From positions 1-64,000 of the forward strand of contig WRIY01000003.1 of the NCBI GenBank assembly GCA_009782515.1: DNA of 64,000 nucleotides, read 5' to 3'. The translations under genes and the position numbers were made by a program. Of the stretch, positions 53,505 through 61,918 are shown piece after piece. Numbering within the stretch: position 1 is the stretch's first letter; the number at the start of each line of letters is the position of its first letter. This DNA comes from Eubacteriaceae bacterium (lineage in GTDB: Bacteria; Bacillota; Clostridia; Eubacteriales; Anaerofustaceae). Under the pieces are notes generated by a model. That model was not told the origin of the DNA. It saw nothing but the letters and a program-made list of their open reading frames with translations, and made no database searches.

Positions 53505-54404
53505 CTATATCGCTGCAAAAGCTTTGCCATGCTCTGGGGGCGCAGTAACCTTATGCGCATTTATATACACAAACCCAATCATATCAGCCCCGACATGCGC
53601 GCCAATAATAGGGCCCAGCAGATCAATGTCAATGCTGGAAAATTGATCTAAATCCAGCAGATCCAACACATCATGCAATCCCTCTTCGAAATCAGAATGC
53701 ACGCAATAAAGCGTTTGGCCTGGCTCAGTGCAGTTTTCAGTTATAATGTCAGCAACTCTCGCCCTTGCGCGCTTTGTCCCTCTGGCTTTTTCTATTACTG
53801 CCAGGGATCCTTGGGGCATAATGGCAAGCAGAGGCTTAATGTTCAGGGTGCTGGCTACAGAATATGCCGTTTTGCTCAAGCGGCCGCTTCTATACAGATT
53901 TCCAAGATCGCTTACTGAGAACAAAGCGTCTGAATGGGCTGTCTGGTAGCAAAGAAATTGGGCAATGTCTTCAAAGCTTGATCCATTTTCGACCATTTCA
54001 TATGCTTCGAGCACTGGCCCGCCTATGCCTTTTGAAGCTGACAGGGTGTCTATTACGGCGATCTTTATATCAGGGAATTCCTCTTTCATATCATCTTTGG
54101 CCCTTCTTGCTGCTTCTATAGCATTTGTGAGGCCTGATGACAATGTCGTGCATACTATGTCCCGGCCCATTCGGGCATATTTTATAAAAGCTTCTTTATA
54201 CTGAAGATAAGTTACTTGAGAGGTATGATATACTGTTCCGCTGCGCATAGAAGCATACATGCTTAATAAGTCGATCTCTTCAAAATTATATTCATTGCCT
54301 TTATTGTCAATTAGTGGCTGGCCAAGAACGCAAATATCTTTTCCGTTCAGGTTGCGTTCTGATAAATCCGATCCTATGTCAGTGATTAGCTGTACTTTGC
54401 TCAT
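53505..54404 (-). CDS. DegV family fatty-acid-binding protein
   Basis: The 299-residue protein has the DegV fold: ITDIGSDL at the start, TSQVTYLQY, the TTLSSGLTNAIEAA ligand segment, VIDTLSASKGIG, LYRSGRLSK and a C-terminal LGPIIGAHVGADMIG. Such proteins (FakB type) hold a fatty acid for phosphorylation by FakA. FakA is not encoded nearby. GAAGG precedes the ATG. Transcribed leftward, alone. Confidence 0.88.
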   Translation of the reverse strand: MSKVQLITDIGSDLSERNLNGKDICVLGQPLIDNKGNEYNFEEIDLLSMYASMRSGTVYHTSQVTYLQYKEAFIKYARMGRDIVCTTLSSGLTNAIEAARRAKDDMKEEFPDIKIAVIDTLSASKGIGGPVLEAYEMVENGSSFEDIAQFLCYQTAHSDALFSVSDLGNLYRSGRLSKTAYSVASTLNIKPLLAIMPQGSLAVIEKARGTKRARARVADIITENCTEPGQTLYCVHSDFEEGLHDVLDLLDLDQFSSIDIDLLGPIIGAHVGADMIGFVYINAHKVTAPPEHGKAFAAI

Positions 54405-54583
54405 CGCTTGATACCTTCATTTTTTTATATAACTTATGATATACAATTACTCTTAGAGTTCCATTAGAGTTTTCAGCGTTGGCAAAGCTTGTTGCGATAT
54501 AAAAAGCGATAGCGCATGCAATTATAATTTTTATTGCTTTTGCGTTCCTTTTTGCAGTAATTCAAAAAATAGCCAAATAAAAA

Positions 54584-54608
54584 AGCGCCTCCGCGAATTC
54601 GGAGGCGC
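54584..54608 (-). terminator. Intrinsic terminator of rpmE
   Basis: The perfect 9-bp stem GCGCCTCCG/CGGAGGCGC (54585-54593/54600-54608) has a T-run on the minus strand just after it, 15 nt beyond the rpmE stop. Confidence 0.9.
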
Positions 54609-54622
54609 AAGCGCAAACTGCG

Positions 54623-54826
54623 CTATTGTGCTTTGTCATAGCGTTTCTTAAATCTGCCAACTCGCCCGCCAGTGTCAACAAGCTTTTGCTTTCCGGTATA
54701 GAATGGATGGCATTGGCTGCAGACATCCACTCTTATCGCGTCTCTTGTTGAGCCAGTTTCGAATGAATTGCCACAAGCGCATGTGACTTTGCATTTTGTA
54801 TAATTCGGATGGATATCCGCCTTCAT
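54623..54826 (-). CDS. rpmE: 50S ribosomal protein L31, zinc-binding form
   Basis: This 67-residue L31 carries the C+ zinc site: Cys16 (VTCACG) and the CSQCH pair. It starts [20 protein letters not shown] and has a [10 protein letters not shown] end. GAGGTGAG precedes the ATG. It lies 55 nt after rho on the same strand, the usual Gram-positive rho-rpmE order. Confidence 0.95.
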   Translation of the reverse strand: MKADIHPNYTKCKVTCACGNSFETGSTRDAIRVDVCSQCHPFYTGKQKLVDTGGRVGRFKKRYDKAQ

Positions 54827-54880
54827 GTTAACTCACCTCATAAAATTATAAAGTAACTTATATATTATCAACTCTCAGCG

Positions 54881-56461
54881 CTAATTTGTCAAGTAATTCT
54901 TTAGGCAGTATTCGATGAAAGCCTTATTGCTGGGCGTTCTTCTCATTTGCTGGATTATGCTGTCAATAAAGGTATTTGGCCCTGCAGCAGCAAAAGCTTT
55001 TCTCAGGCCATACTGTGCCGCAATAACGGCTTCTGTCAAGAGCAAATCTTCTCTTCTTGTTCCAGATTTGGGTATATTTACAGCAGGGTAAATGCGGCTT
55101 TCTGCAATGCTTCTTTCCAGGTGGCACTCCATATTGCCGGTTCCCTTGAATTCCTCAAATATCATATCATCCATGCGGCTGCCTGTTTCAACAAGCGCTG
55201 TTGCAATGATCGTGAGGGATCCGCCATTTTCAATATTTCTGGCTGCGCCAAAAAACTTCTTTGGAAAATACAGGCTTTCAGGGTCAAGGCCTCCGGAAAG
55301 GGTTCTGCCCGAAGGCGGGACAACCAGGTTGCTTGCGCGCGCCAGGCGGGTAATAGAGTCGACTAGCACTACAACATCTGATCCGGACTCAACGAGCCTT
55401 TTGCCTCTTTCAAGCACCATCTCAGCTGCTTTTATATGGTTGTATGGCTTTTGGTCAAAGGTTGAATAAATGACGTCGCAGTCAATCGATCGCTGCATGT
55501 CTGTAACTTCCTCAGGCCGCTCCCCGATAAGCAAAATGATGAGCTTTACATCAGGGTGGTTTTGCCTTACTGCGGCGCCTATTTGTTTTAGCAGTATAGT
55601 TTTGCCTGCTTTTGGCGATGAGACGATCATGCCCCTCTGGCCCTTGCCGATTGGAGCGAAAATATCCAGGATGCGCGTGGACAGTACGTCCGGGGATGTC
55701 TCAAGGCGAAGCCTCTCGTCCGGGAAAACTGCAACCAGCTTTTCGAAGTCTTGCCTGTTTACATTTACTTCAGGCATTTTGCCATTGATCTTCTCAACAT
55801 ACAAAAGGGCGTCATAGCGCTCATTTTCGCCTGAAATCCTAATTCTGCCTTGGACAAGATCGCCTGTAGCAAGTTTGTACTTTCTTATCTGGGAAGGGGA
55901 GACATAGATGTCGCTTTCTCCGGCCATATAGTTATTGGTCCTTAAAAAGCCGAACCCGTCAGGGTTTGTTTCCAGCACGCCTGAGTGCGACTGCGCATAT
56001 ACAGACATGTCTTTTGCAACATCCAGCGACATTATCTGCTTTTCTTCATTTAAAATTGATTCTGTTGTCTTTCCGTTTACTTCTTCGATGAACAGCATAG
56101 CATAGAATTTTTCGCCTTCTTTCGGCTCCCTGACTTTGCCGCTTATTTCATCGCCGCTCATTAGGCGAAATTTCTGCACTTGAGAGGCTGAGACATATAC
56201 ATATTCATCGGGAGAAGACATATCCGGTGTTTTTAAGAAGCCAAAGCCTTCCGGCAGCACTTGCACAACGCCTCTCATTTCAGTGCTTCCGCTGATAGAA
56301 TCTTTCAATTTTGAATATTTTTTGTCATTTGTTGCTAATGTATCGTTTATTAATGCTATTAGATCTTGCTTAGTGATTCTGCCAGTTTTCTCAATTCCTA
56401 AGCTTTTTGCTTCTGCTTTTAGTTCAGAAAAGGTCATATTGACCAGATTGTCGGTGCTCAT
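54881..56461 (-). CDS. rho: Transcription terminator Rho with duplicated RNA-binding domain
   Basis: Rho is a hexameric RNA helicase that ends transcription. At 526 residues it is about 100 longer than typical Rho. After the SAP-like N-terminus (7-43) there are two cold-shock-type RNA-binding domains: domain 1 at about 63-128 (LPEGFGFLKTPD, EYVYVSASQ, REPKEGEKF) and domain 2 at about 161-227 (NPDGFGFLRTNN, DIYVSPSQIRKYKLATGD, GENERYDALL). Each ends with a similar VNGKTTE/INGKMPE stretch. The motor is complete: SPKAGKT (282-288), ERPEEVTDM, VDSITRLARA, and the SGTRREDLL region. GGAGG precedes the ATG. Confidence 0.94.
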   Translation of the reverse strand: MSTDNLVNMTFSELKAEAKSLGIEKTGRITKQDLIALINDTLATNDKKYSKLKDSISGSTEMRGVVQVLPEGFGFLKTPDMSSPDEYVYVSASQVQKFRLMSGDEISGKVREPKEGEKFYAMLFIEEVNGKTTESILNEEKQIMSLDVAKDMSVYAQSHSGVLETNPDGFGFLRTNNYMAGESDIYVSPSQIRKYKLATGDLVQGRIRISGENERYDALLYVEKINGKMPEVNVNRQDFEKLVAVFPDERLRLETSPDVLSTRILDIFAPIGKGQRGMIVSSPKAGKTILLKQIGAAVRQNHPDVKLIILLIGERPEEVTDMQRSIDCDVIYSTFDQKPYNHIKAAEMVLERGKRLVESGSDVVVLVDSITRLARASNLVVPPSGRTLSGGLDPESLYFPKKFFGAARNIENGGSLTIIATALVETGSRMDDMIFEEFKGTGNMECHLERSIAESRIYPAVNIPKSGTRREDLLLTEAVIAAQYGLRKAFAAAGPNTFIDSIIQQMRRTPSNKAFIEYCLKNYLTN

Positions 56462-56671
56462 TAATCCTCCGATGCTGAGATATGTTTTTTACAAGCCTTC
56501 AGGCTTAATTTAATTGTGCCATGCAGGCGTGGCATTTGGCACAGCAGTTTCATTTTAGTGTATGCAACAGATTCGAGATTGCTTAAGCAACTGCCTTGTG
56601 CATAAAATGCGCAAATGTGCAGCATGCAGCTAAATGCCGTTTAGCGCAAAATTGGCAGCATCCAAGCCTGT

Positions 56672-56827
56672 TTATTGCCGGTTGATCAAAGCATCTATGT
56701 CATGTTCATGGTTTTTATTCACAATGCCTTTGCTGTATGATAAGTTTATATATTTCCTGCTATTGTGCTTGTGCTTTGATATCGAAAGGGGCACGAATCT
56801 GTAGGGCTGGTTGCGATAGGATTTCAT
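56672..56827 (-). CDS. Candidate small basic protein (51 aa)
   Basis: The frame from ATG 56827 to TAA 56672 encodes a 51-residue, strongly basic, polar peptide beginning MKSYRNQPYRFVPLSISKHK and ending HDIDALINRQ. Its composition is protein-like (few Cys, no long hydrophobic runs). No ribosome-binding site precedes it and no family is recognised, so it may be a remnant or a chance frame. Confidence 0.3.
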   Translation of the reverse strand: MKSYRNQPYRFVPLSISKHKHNSRKYINLSYSKGIVNKNHEHDIDALINRQ

Positions 56828-56933
56828 GTTTCGCTATTTATTGGCAGAGCTATGTTGCTGCATAAAGCTTGAGTGTTATGCGGAAATCATAATATAATAG
56901 TAAAATCTGGTTAGTAACGTTATTATCCATATA

Positions 56934-57041
56934 ATGGAATTTTCAGCTAAACGAGATATAAAAGTCTATACGAATCCAAAGCTGCGTTATTGTTCAGTAA
57001 AAGGCTATATGAAGCGCTTATCGCTTTATATTAACAAATAG
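56934..57041 (+). CDS. Candidate micro-ORF upstream of sua5 (35 aa)
   Basis: ATG 56934 to TAG 57041 encodes MEFSAKRDIKVYTNPKLRYC... with a basic, tyrosine-rich composition. No Shine-Dalgarno precedes it. It could be a leader peptide for sua5 or chance. Confidence 0.2.
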   Translation: MEFSAKRDIKVYTNPKLRYCSVKGYMKRLSLYINK

Positions 57042-57149
57042 GCATTTGTATGTAAATACTCAAATGAAGAAAATGCGCATGATTGGCATAGCGCGAGCGG
57101 GGCGTGCCAAGCGATACAGGCAAAACGCTGTAGCGCATTGGAGGTTGCA

Positions 57150-58178
57150 TTGGCTAAAGCTAAGATATTCACTCTTAAAACACAAGACGAAACAAGCGTT
57201 GCCATTGCCGCTGCTGCTGAAATAATAAGGAGCGCTGGCATAGTCGCTTTCCCTACCGAAACAGTTTATGGGCTGGGTGCTGATGCATGCTCAAGCGAAG
57301 CGTGCGAAAAAATATTCGCTGCAAAGGGAAGGCCCTCAGACAACCCCTTAATAGTGCATCTAGCTTTTAGGGAACAGCTTAGCTGCTACAGTGAAAACAT
57401 ACCAAGCAAAGCATTGGAGCTTGCACGCGTATTTATGCCCGGGCCGCTAACGCTGGTGCTTAAGTCAAACGGCAAAATATCTGATCTGGCAACAGCAGGC
57501 CTTGCTACGGTTGCTTTAAGGGTCCCGTCAAATGAAATAGCCCATAAGCTGCTTGAGGCATCAAACCGCCCGATAGCTGCGCCAAGCGCCAATATATCCG
57601 GCAAGCCATCGCCGACAAAGGAAAGCCATGTAATCGATGATATGGCAGACAGGGCAGATGCCATACTGCTTGGGGGCGACTGCGAAGTAGGAATTGAGTC
57701 AACAGTCCTGGACTGCACAACAGAGCCGTTTACGATCTTAAGGCCGGGAATCATCAGCCTTGAGCAGATAAATGAGGTGGCAGAGGCGACTCTGTCAAGC
57801 GCGCTTGAAGGCGCGCCCAGATCGCCCGGCATGAAGTATGCCCATTATAAGCCTGATGCTTTTGTTATTGCAGTTGATATGGGCTTTGGCCGGGCAAAGA
57901 GCTTCTTTGAAGACATCTCAAAATCAGAGCCTGATGCTGCGCTTGCTGTTTACGATGGGGTTTTGCCGCCCGGGGATGCGAATGCATTTTCGCTAGGCAG
58001 CTACAGCGACAGCGCAGGGGCGGCAAAAGCGCTTTACAGCATTTTTCGCGAGTGTGACAAGCTAGGCTATAATAAAATATATGTTATGTGCCCTCCGCCT
58101 GAAGGGATTGGAAACGCTGTGCGCAACCGGTTGATAAAGGCGTCTGGAGAGCTTATAGCGGATGATGGTGGCAGCTGA
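57150..58178 (+). CDS. sua5: Threonylcarbamoyl-AMP synthase Sua5
   Basis: Sua5 makes threonylcarbamoyl-adenylate for the t6A37 modification of ANN-decoding tRNAs. The protein (342 aa) has the YrdC fold with FPTETVYGLGADA, KGRPSDNPLIVHL, MPGPLTLVL and APSANISGKPSPT. The SPGMKYAHYKP linker and a C-terminal Sua5 domain follow. The start is TTG 57150, placed after GGAGGTTGCA; the in-frame TTG at 57138 overlaps the site. It begins the sua5-ywlE-rpiB-upp run. Confidence 0.94.
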   Translation: MAKAKIFTLKTQDETSVAIAAAAEIIRSAGIVAFPTETVYGLGADACSSEACEKIFAAKGRPSDNPLIVHLAFREQLSCYSENIPSKALELARVFMPGPLTLVLKSNGKISDLATAGLATVALRVPSNEIAHKLLEASNRPIAAPSANISGKPSPTKESHVIDDMADRADAILLGGDCEVGIESTVLDCTTEPFTILRPGIISLEQINEVAEATLSSALEGAPRSPGMKYAHYKPDAFVIAVDMGFGRAKSFFEDISKSEPDAALAVYDGVLPPGDANAFSLGSYSDSAGAAKALYSIFRECDKLGYNKIYVMCPPPEGIGNAVRNRLIKASGELIADDGGS

Positions 58179-58654
58179 TGCAAAAAATCCTCTTTGTTTG
58201 CGCTGGCAATACATGCCGAAGCCCGATGGCTGAAGCGATATTTAACCGGTATGCGCATATGGAAGGCATTAGCCAGCATTATCACGCATCTTCGGCAGGG
58301 CTGTTCGCTTATGAAGGCCAAAAAGCCTCTGTTGAAGCGATTCGCGCTTTGCAGCGGCATGGCATGGATCTGCCTGGCCATGAATCCAAGAATATTTCTG
58401 CATATAATCTTGATGAATTCGACTTAATTATTGCAATGACGGAACAGATATTATCTGATATAATGTTGGAGAATCCAACCCAAGCTGACAAATTACGCAC
58501 TCTATGCCAGTGGGGCTTCGATGACGATAGCCTTTCTCTAGACATAAGTGACCCTTTCGGAGGCTCTGAGAGCGAATATGAAAGAGTTTTCGAGGATCTT
58601 GACTACTTTCTTGGGTCTGCTGTCGCTAGGCTAAAACGAGAGGTCGAGTATTGA
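58178..58654 (+). CDS. ywlE: Low-molecular-weight phosphatase, probably protein-arginine phosphatase (YwlE-like)
   Basis: The 158-residue enzyme has the LMW-PTP loop FVCAGNTCRSPMAEA (nucleophile Cys8, Arg14) and general-acid DPFGG near 126. The loop residue before the second Cys is Thr12; in B. subtilis YwlE a Thr here selects phosphoarginine, while tyrosine phosphatases have Ile. It should thus reverse McsB-type arginine phosphorylation, although mcsB is not in the window. Its ATG overlaps the sua5 stop by one base. Confidence 0.88.
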   Translation: MQKILFVCAGNTCRSPMAEAIFNRYAHMEGISQHYHASSAGLFAYEGQKASVEAIRALQRHGMDLPGHESKNISAYNLDEFDLIIAMTEQILSDIMLENPTQADKLRTLCQWGFDDDSLSLDISDPFGGSESEYERVFEDLDYFLGSAVARLKREVEY

Positions 58655-59109
58655 AACTAATTATAGGAAGCGATCATGGCGGCTTTGCACTCAAAGAGTC
58701 TTTGCTTGCGCACTTTCTTGAGCAAGGCTGCGATATCGCAAACATGGGCTGTTTTAGCGAGGAGAGCGTTGACTACCCTCTGTATGCGTTCAAAGTGGCA
58801 CAAGCAGTGGCAGCAGGCGAAAAAGACTTTGGCATCTTAGTATGCACAACAGGCATAGGAATGTCTATTGCTGCAAACAAGGTTAAAGGGGCCAGGGCTG
58901 CATTGTGCTCAAATGAGCTTGCAGCACGCCTGTCAAGAAACCACAATAACGCAAACATCCTGGTTTTAGGCGCACGGTTTGTTGATTCTGCAAACGCAAA
59001 AAGGATAGCAGGAATTTTCCTGGAAAGCAGCTTTGACGGTGGCCGCCATGACAGAAGGGTAGGCATGATCGATAATTACCAAACATTTTTCGATACGGAG
59101 GGGCAATAA
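58651..59109 (+). CDS. rpiB: Ribose-5-phosphate isomerase B
   Basis: RpiB interconverts ribose 5-phosphate and ribulose 5-phosphate. The 152-residue protein has GSDHGGFALKE, the catalytic-Cys segment VCTTGIGMSIAANK and RNHNNANILVLGARF. It starts with TTG at 58651 in a TTGA overlap with ywlE, with GAGAGG upstream. It is 3 nt before the upp start. Confidence 0.94.
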   Translation: MKLIIGSDHGGFALKESLLAHFLEQGCDIANMGCFSEESVDYPLYAFKVAQAVAAGEKDFGILVCTTGIGMSIAANKVKGARAALCSNELAARLSRNHNNANILVLGARFVDSANAKRIAGIFLESSFDGGRHDRRVGMIDNYQTFFDTEGQ

Positions 59110-59112
59110 TTT

Positions 59113-59736
59113 ATGCTGATGCTGTTTGACCATCCTCTTATTCAGCACAAACTTGGGGTACTAAGGGATGAGGGTACAAGCCACAAGCTCTTTAGAGAGC
59201 TTGTTTGCGAAATATCTACCCTTATGGGGTATGAAGCAACCCGAGACATGGAGCTAGTTGACATTCAGATTAAAACGCCAATGGAAGAGGCAAGCGCAAA
59301 AAAGCTTGCTGACAGCGATGCCGTATTAGTTCCAATTTTGAGGGCCGGGCTTGGAATGGTGGATGGCTTGCTTAGCATTCTGCCAAATGCACGAGTAGGC
59401 CATATTGGCCTATACCGCGACCACGCAACTTGTGAGCCGATTGCCTATTACTGCAATATACCTGACAACATTGCAGATGCAGCATGTTTCGTGCTTGATC
59501 CAATGCTTGCAACCGGTGGGTCGGCAATAGCTGCTATTGAGCAGCTGAAAAGCCGAGGCGCTAAAAAGATTAAGTATTTGTGCTTAATTGCAGCGCCTGA
59601 AGGAATTAGGGCGCTTTCAAGCGCGCATGGGGATGTCTATATTTATGCTGCGGCTGTTGACCGCTGCCTCAACGAGTCTGGGTATATATTGCCCGGTCTT
59701 GGGGATGCCGGAGACAGGCTGTTTGCAACAATATAG
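59113..59736 (+). CDS. upp: Uracil phosphoribosyltransferase
   Basis: Upp salvages uracil with PRPP to UMP. The 207-residue protein starts near [19 protein letters not shown]. It has [12 protein letters not shown], the PRPP-binding loop [12 protein letters not shown] and the uracil-contact end [14 protein letters not shown]. The canonical Gram-positive position is after rpiB. GGAGGGG lies upstream. Confidence 0.96.
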   Translation: MLMLFDHPLIQHKLGVLRDEGTSHKLFRELVCEISTLMGYEATRDMELVDIQIKTPMEEASAKKLADSDAVLVPILRAGLGMVDGLLSILPNARVGHIGLYRDHATCEPIAYYCNIPDNIADAACFVLDPMLATGGSAIAAIEQLKSRGAKKIKYLCLIAAPEGIRALSSAHGDVYIYAAAVDRCLNESGYILPGLGDAGDRLFATI

Positions 59737-59757
59737 CACAAAGGGGAAAGGAGCAGC

Positions 59758-59799
59758 ATGCTGAGGTGAACTCAGATGATAGCATACGAAGATGAATAG
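59758..59799 (+). other. Two micro-ORFs leading into the dCMP deaminase gene
   Basis: AAAGGAG is followed by ATG-CTG-AGG-TGA (59758-59769). GAGGTGA then precedes ATG 59776, whose seven-codon frame (MIAYEDE) ends with TAG 59797-59799, overlapping the deaminase ATG at 59792. The strongest ribosome-binding sites thus serve micro-ORFs, suggesting translational coupling of the deaminase. Confidence 0.45.
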
Positions 59800-60238
59800 G
59801 CCTTCATGGGACGAGTATTTTGTAGCTTTGCTGGATGTAGTAAAAACGCGCTCAACTTGCTTGAGGCGCCAAGTAGCTGCAGTGATTGTAAAAGACAAGC
59901 AGATTATCTCAACCGGGTATAATGGCGCGCCAAAAGGCGTTGAGCATTGTGAGCAAGTTGGCTGTTTGAGGGAGAAGCTTAATATTGCTTCAGGAGAGAG
60001 GCACGAGCTTTGCAGAGGCATACACGCTGAACAAAATGCCATTGTTCAGGCTGCTTTGCATGGTGCATCGCTTGAAGGCGCAGAGATATACATAACCCAC
60101 TCTCCGTGCATACTGTGCAGCAAAATGCTTATTAATGCTGGCATAAAAAAAATAACTTTTGCTGGCGAATACCCTGATTCTTTGGCATTAGAGCTGCTAA
60201 AAGAAGCTGGTGTTGAAACAGTAAAGCACTCAAAATGA
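59792..60238 (+). CDS. dCMP deaminase (ComEB-type)
   Basis: The 148-residue zinc enzyme deaminates dCMP to dUMP for thymidylate synthesis. Zinc-site motifs are [12 protein letters not shown] (His and proton-shuttle Glu) and SPCILCSKM (two Cys). It starts [10 protein letters not shown], as relatives do, and a C-rich insert EHCEQVGCL is typical. It has no strong own ribosome-binding site and overlaps a micro-ORF. It follows upp in a pyrimidine-salvage run. Confidence 0.92.
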   Translation: MNRPSWDEYFVALLDVVKTRSTCLRRQVAAVIVKDKQIISTGYNGAPKGVEHCEQVGCLREKLNIASGERHELCRGIHAEQNAIVQAALHGASLEGAEIYITHSPCILCSKMLINAGIKKITFAGEYPDSLALELLKEAGVETVKHSK

Positions 60239-60285
60239 GAGCTTGAGAAATTTTGGCACATTTTCAATGCTGTCCGCAAAAGAGA

Positions 60286-60600
60286 ATGAACAAACAACGT
60301 CTAGGGGCAATTTTTACAGTTTTGGCACAGAACGAATGGATTACTGCGCCGCAACTTGCAAAAATGATGCGAGTGACCACCAGAACCATATGGCGAGATA
60401 TTGATGTGCTCAACAAGGCAGGAGTGCCGATTGTTACTCACAGAGGAGTTGGAGGAGGCATATCATTGCCGCCTGATTTTAAGAATATAGCAGCGCTGGC
60501 CGGCTATGAGGCATTCATCGAGAGTATGCTTAACGATCTGGCCAATAGCGAAAACGTAGTTGATGACGAAATTGCAAGCTTTGAAGGGGCATCAGGCTGA
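60286..60600 (+). CDS. Small HTH_11 (DeoR/YafY-type) DNA-binding protein without effector domain
   Basis: The 104-residue protein contains one winged helix of HTH_11 type (RLGAIFTVLAQNEWITAPQLAKMM, TTRTIWRDIDVLNKAGVPI, GVGGGISLP). The WYL or sugar-phosphate sensing domain of full-length relatives is missing. The last 35 residues are acidic. It is either a naturally short regulator or the remaining N-terminus of a longer gene. A terminator follows at once, so the present stop is the transcript end. Confidence 0.7.
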   Translation: MNKQRLGAIFTVLAQNEWITAPQLAKMMRVTTRTIWRDIDVLNKAGVPIVTHRGVGGGISLPPDFKNIAALAGYEAFIESMLNDLANSENVVDDEIASFEGASG

Positions 60601-60615
60601 ATCATTGCTTGATTG

Positions 60616-60640
60616 GCGCAGTGCATGCTGCGCTTTTTTA
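60616..60640 (+). terminator. Intrinsic terminator after the HTH gene
   Basis: GCGCAG (60616-60621) pairs with CTGCGC (60628-60633) around TGCATG, followed by six Ts. Confidence 0.85.
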
Positions 60641-60903
60641 TTTTATGCCCTTGGCTTTAGCCTGACAAGAGAGCAGGCCTGCCCCACACAGCGCGTAAAG
60701 GCTCATCTGGCAAAACGGCCTTATAAGCCGCTCTCCCCAAAAGCTCCTGTGTGGCGTGCGGGACGGGATTGCAAAATTGGCCATATATGCGCTTCTTCCA
60801 AATTGTTTGCAAATACACCTTGAGGCAGGCTATTTTTCATGGTAGAATACTTGCTAAACGCTTGGCTGCTTTTTACGCACATAAAGCGCCGTAGGAGGGG
60901 CAA
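60641..60903. other. metA upstream region with an inverted repeat
   Basis: CCACACAG (60684-60691) and CTGTGTGG (60747-60754) are inverted repeats 55 nt apart, enclosing smaller possible helices (AAGGC/GCCTT). No SAM riboswitch or T-box consensus is visible. The metA promoter lies downstream of this structure. Confidence 0.4.
60820..60848 (+). promoter_or_regulatory. metA promoter
   Basis: TTGAGG (60820-60825), a 17-nt spacer and TAGAAT (60843-60848) lie about 55 nt before the metA start, which has an AGGAGGGG ribosome-binding site. Confidence 0.6.
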
Positions 60904-61812
60904 ATGCCAGTAAATATACCAGACAACCTGCCTGCTGCAGTAACTCTTGCCAATGAGAATATATTTGTAATGACTCGCCAACGAGCGGAAACGCAGGATA
61001 TTAGGCCGCTTAGGATAGCAATACTAAACCTTATGCCTACCAAAATCCAGACAGAAACCCAGCTTTTGAGGCTTATCGGCAATTCAGCGCTTCAAGTTGA
61101 TATAACTCTGATGCATATGGGTTCGCATGTTTCAAAAAATACTGCTGAAACGCATCTGGAAGAGTTTTATACCGCATTCCAAGATACAAAGAAGAAAAAA
61201 TTCGATGGAATGATAATAACGGGGGCGCCAGTTGAGCAAATGCCTTATGAGGAAGTCGACTATTGGGAAGAGCTCTCAGAGGTAATGGATATTGTGAGGG
61301 AAAATGTCACTTCAACAATGTTTATTTGCTGGGGTGCCCAAGCAGCTTTGTACCATTACTATGGTGTCGGCAAAAAGCCGCTTAGCGAAAAATGTTTCGG
61401 GGTATTCAGCCATAAAGTCAATGACAGCAAGAGCAAGCTGATGAGAGGGTTTGATGATGTGTTTTATGCTCCCCATTCAAGGCATACAACAATTGACAGA
61501 AGCGATATTGCCAAATTCGGCCTTTTGTCAATATTAGCTGAAAGCGATGAGTCCGGTGTGTATATCATTGAGGAAAAAGGCGGCAAGGCTGTCTTTGTGA
61601 TGGGGCATTCAGAATATGATGGCGAAACATTAAAAAACGAGTATGAAAGAGATTTGGCTAAAGGCCTGCCAATCAAAATGCCGAGCAATTATTTCATTAA
61701 TGACGATCCTTCACAAGGCATTGCAGTGCGCTGGCGCGCGCATTCCAACCTTTTATTCACAAATTGGCTAAATTATTATGTTTATCAAGAAACTCCCTAT
61801 GTATGGGAGTAA
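60904..61812 (+). CDS. metA: Homoserine O-acetyltransferase (MetA family)
   Basis: MetA activates homoserine for methionine synthesis. The 302-residue protein has nucleophile Cys142 (FICWGAQ), [20 protein letters not shown] with catalytic His/Glu, and NYFINDDP. Residue 111, which in family work decides between acetyl-CoA (Glu) and succinyl-CoA (Gly), is Glu (TGAPVE), so acetyl transfer is predicted. AGGAGGGG precedes the ATG. Monocistronic with promoter and terminator. Confidence 0.93.
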   Translation: MPVNIPDNLPAAVTLANENIFVMTRQRAETQDIRPLRIAILNLMPTKIQTETQLLRLIGNSALQVDITLMHMGSHVSKNTAETHLEEFYTAFQDTKKKKFDGMIITGAPVEQMPYEEVDYWEELSEVMDIVRENVTSTMFICWGAQAALYHYYGVGKKPLSEKCFGVFSHKVNDSKSKLMRGFDDVFYAPHSRHTTIDRSDIAKFGLLSILAESDESGVYIIEEKGGKAVFVMGHSEYDGETLKNEYERDLAKGLPIKMPSNYFINDDPSQGIAVRWRAHSNLLFTNWLNYYVYQETPYVWE

Positions 61813-61832
61813 ATATTCAAACCATTAATTGT

Positions 61833-61864
61833 CTGTATAGCGCAATGCTATGCAGGCTTTTTTG
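61833..61864 (+). terminator. Intrinsic terminator after metA
   Basis: CTGTATAGC (61833-61841) pairs with GCTATGCAG (61847-61855) through one non-Watson-Crick pair, with a T-run at 61858-61864. Confidence 0.82.
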
Positions 61865-61918
61865 CATTTGCGCCGGATAGCCTTTGGCTTATATACACCG
61901 CATATTTATAGCATTTAA

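Larger units (their letters stand above)
56462..57149. other. 688-bp divergent region with two short open frames
   Basis: The region separates leftward rho from rightward sua5. It contains both promoters, a GCCATGCAGGCGTGGC hairpin near 56519-56535, and two short frames listed separately. Nothing else stands out; the middle is AT-rich. Confidence 0.4.

Noticed and set aside
54500-54573. Short hydrophobic reading frame (IIIFIAFAFLFAVIQKIAK)
   Set aside because: A stop lies just upstream and no ATG, GTG or TTG start exists. It is probably chance in AT-rich DNA.
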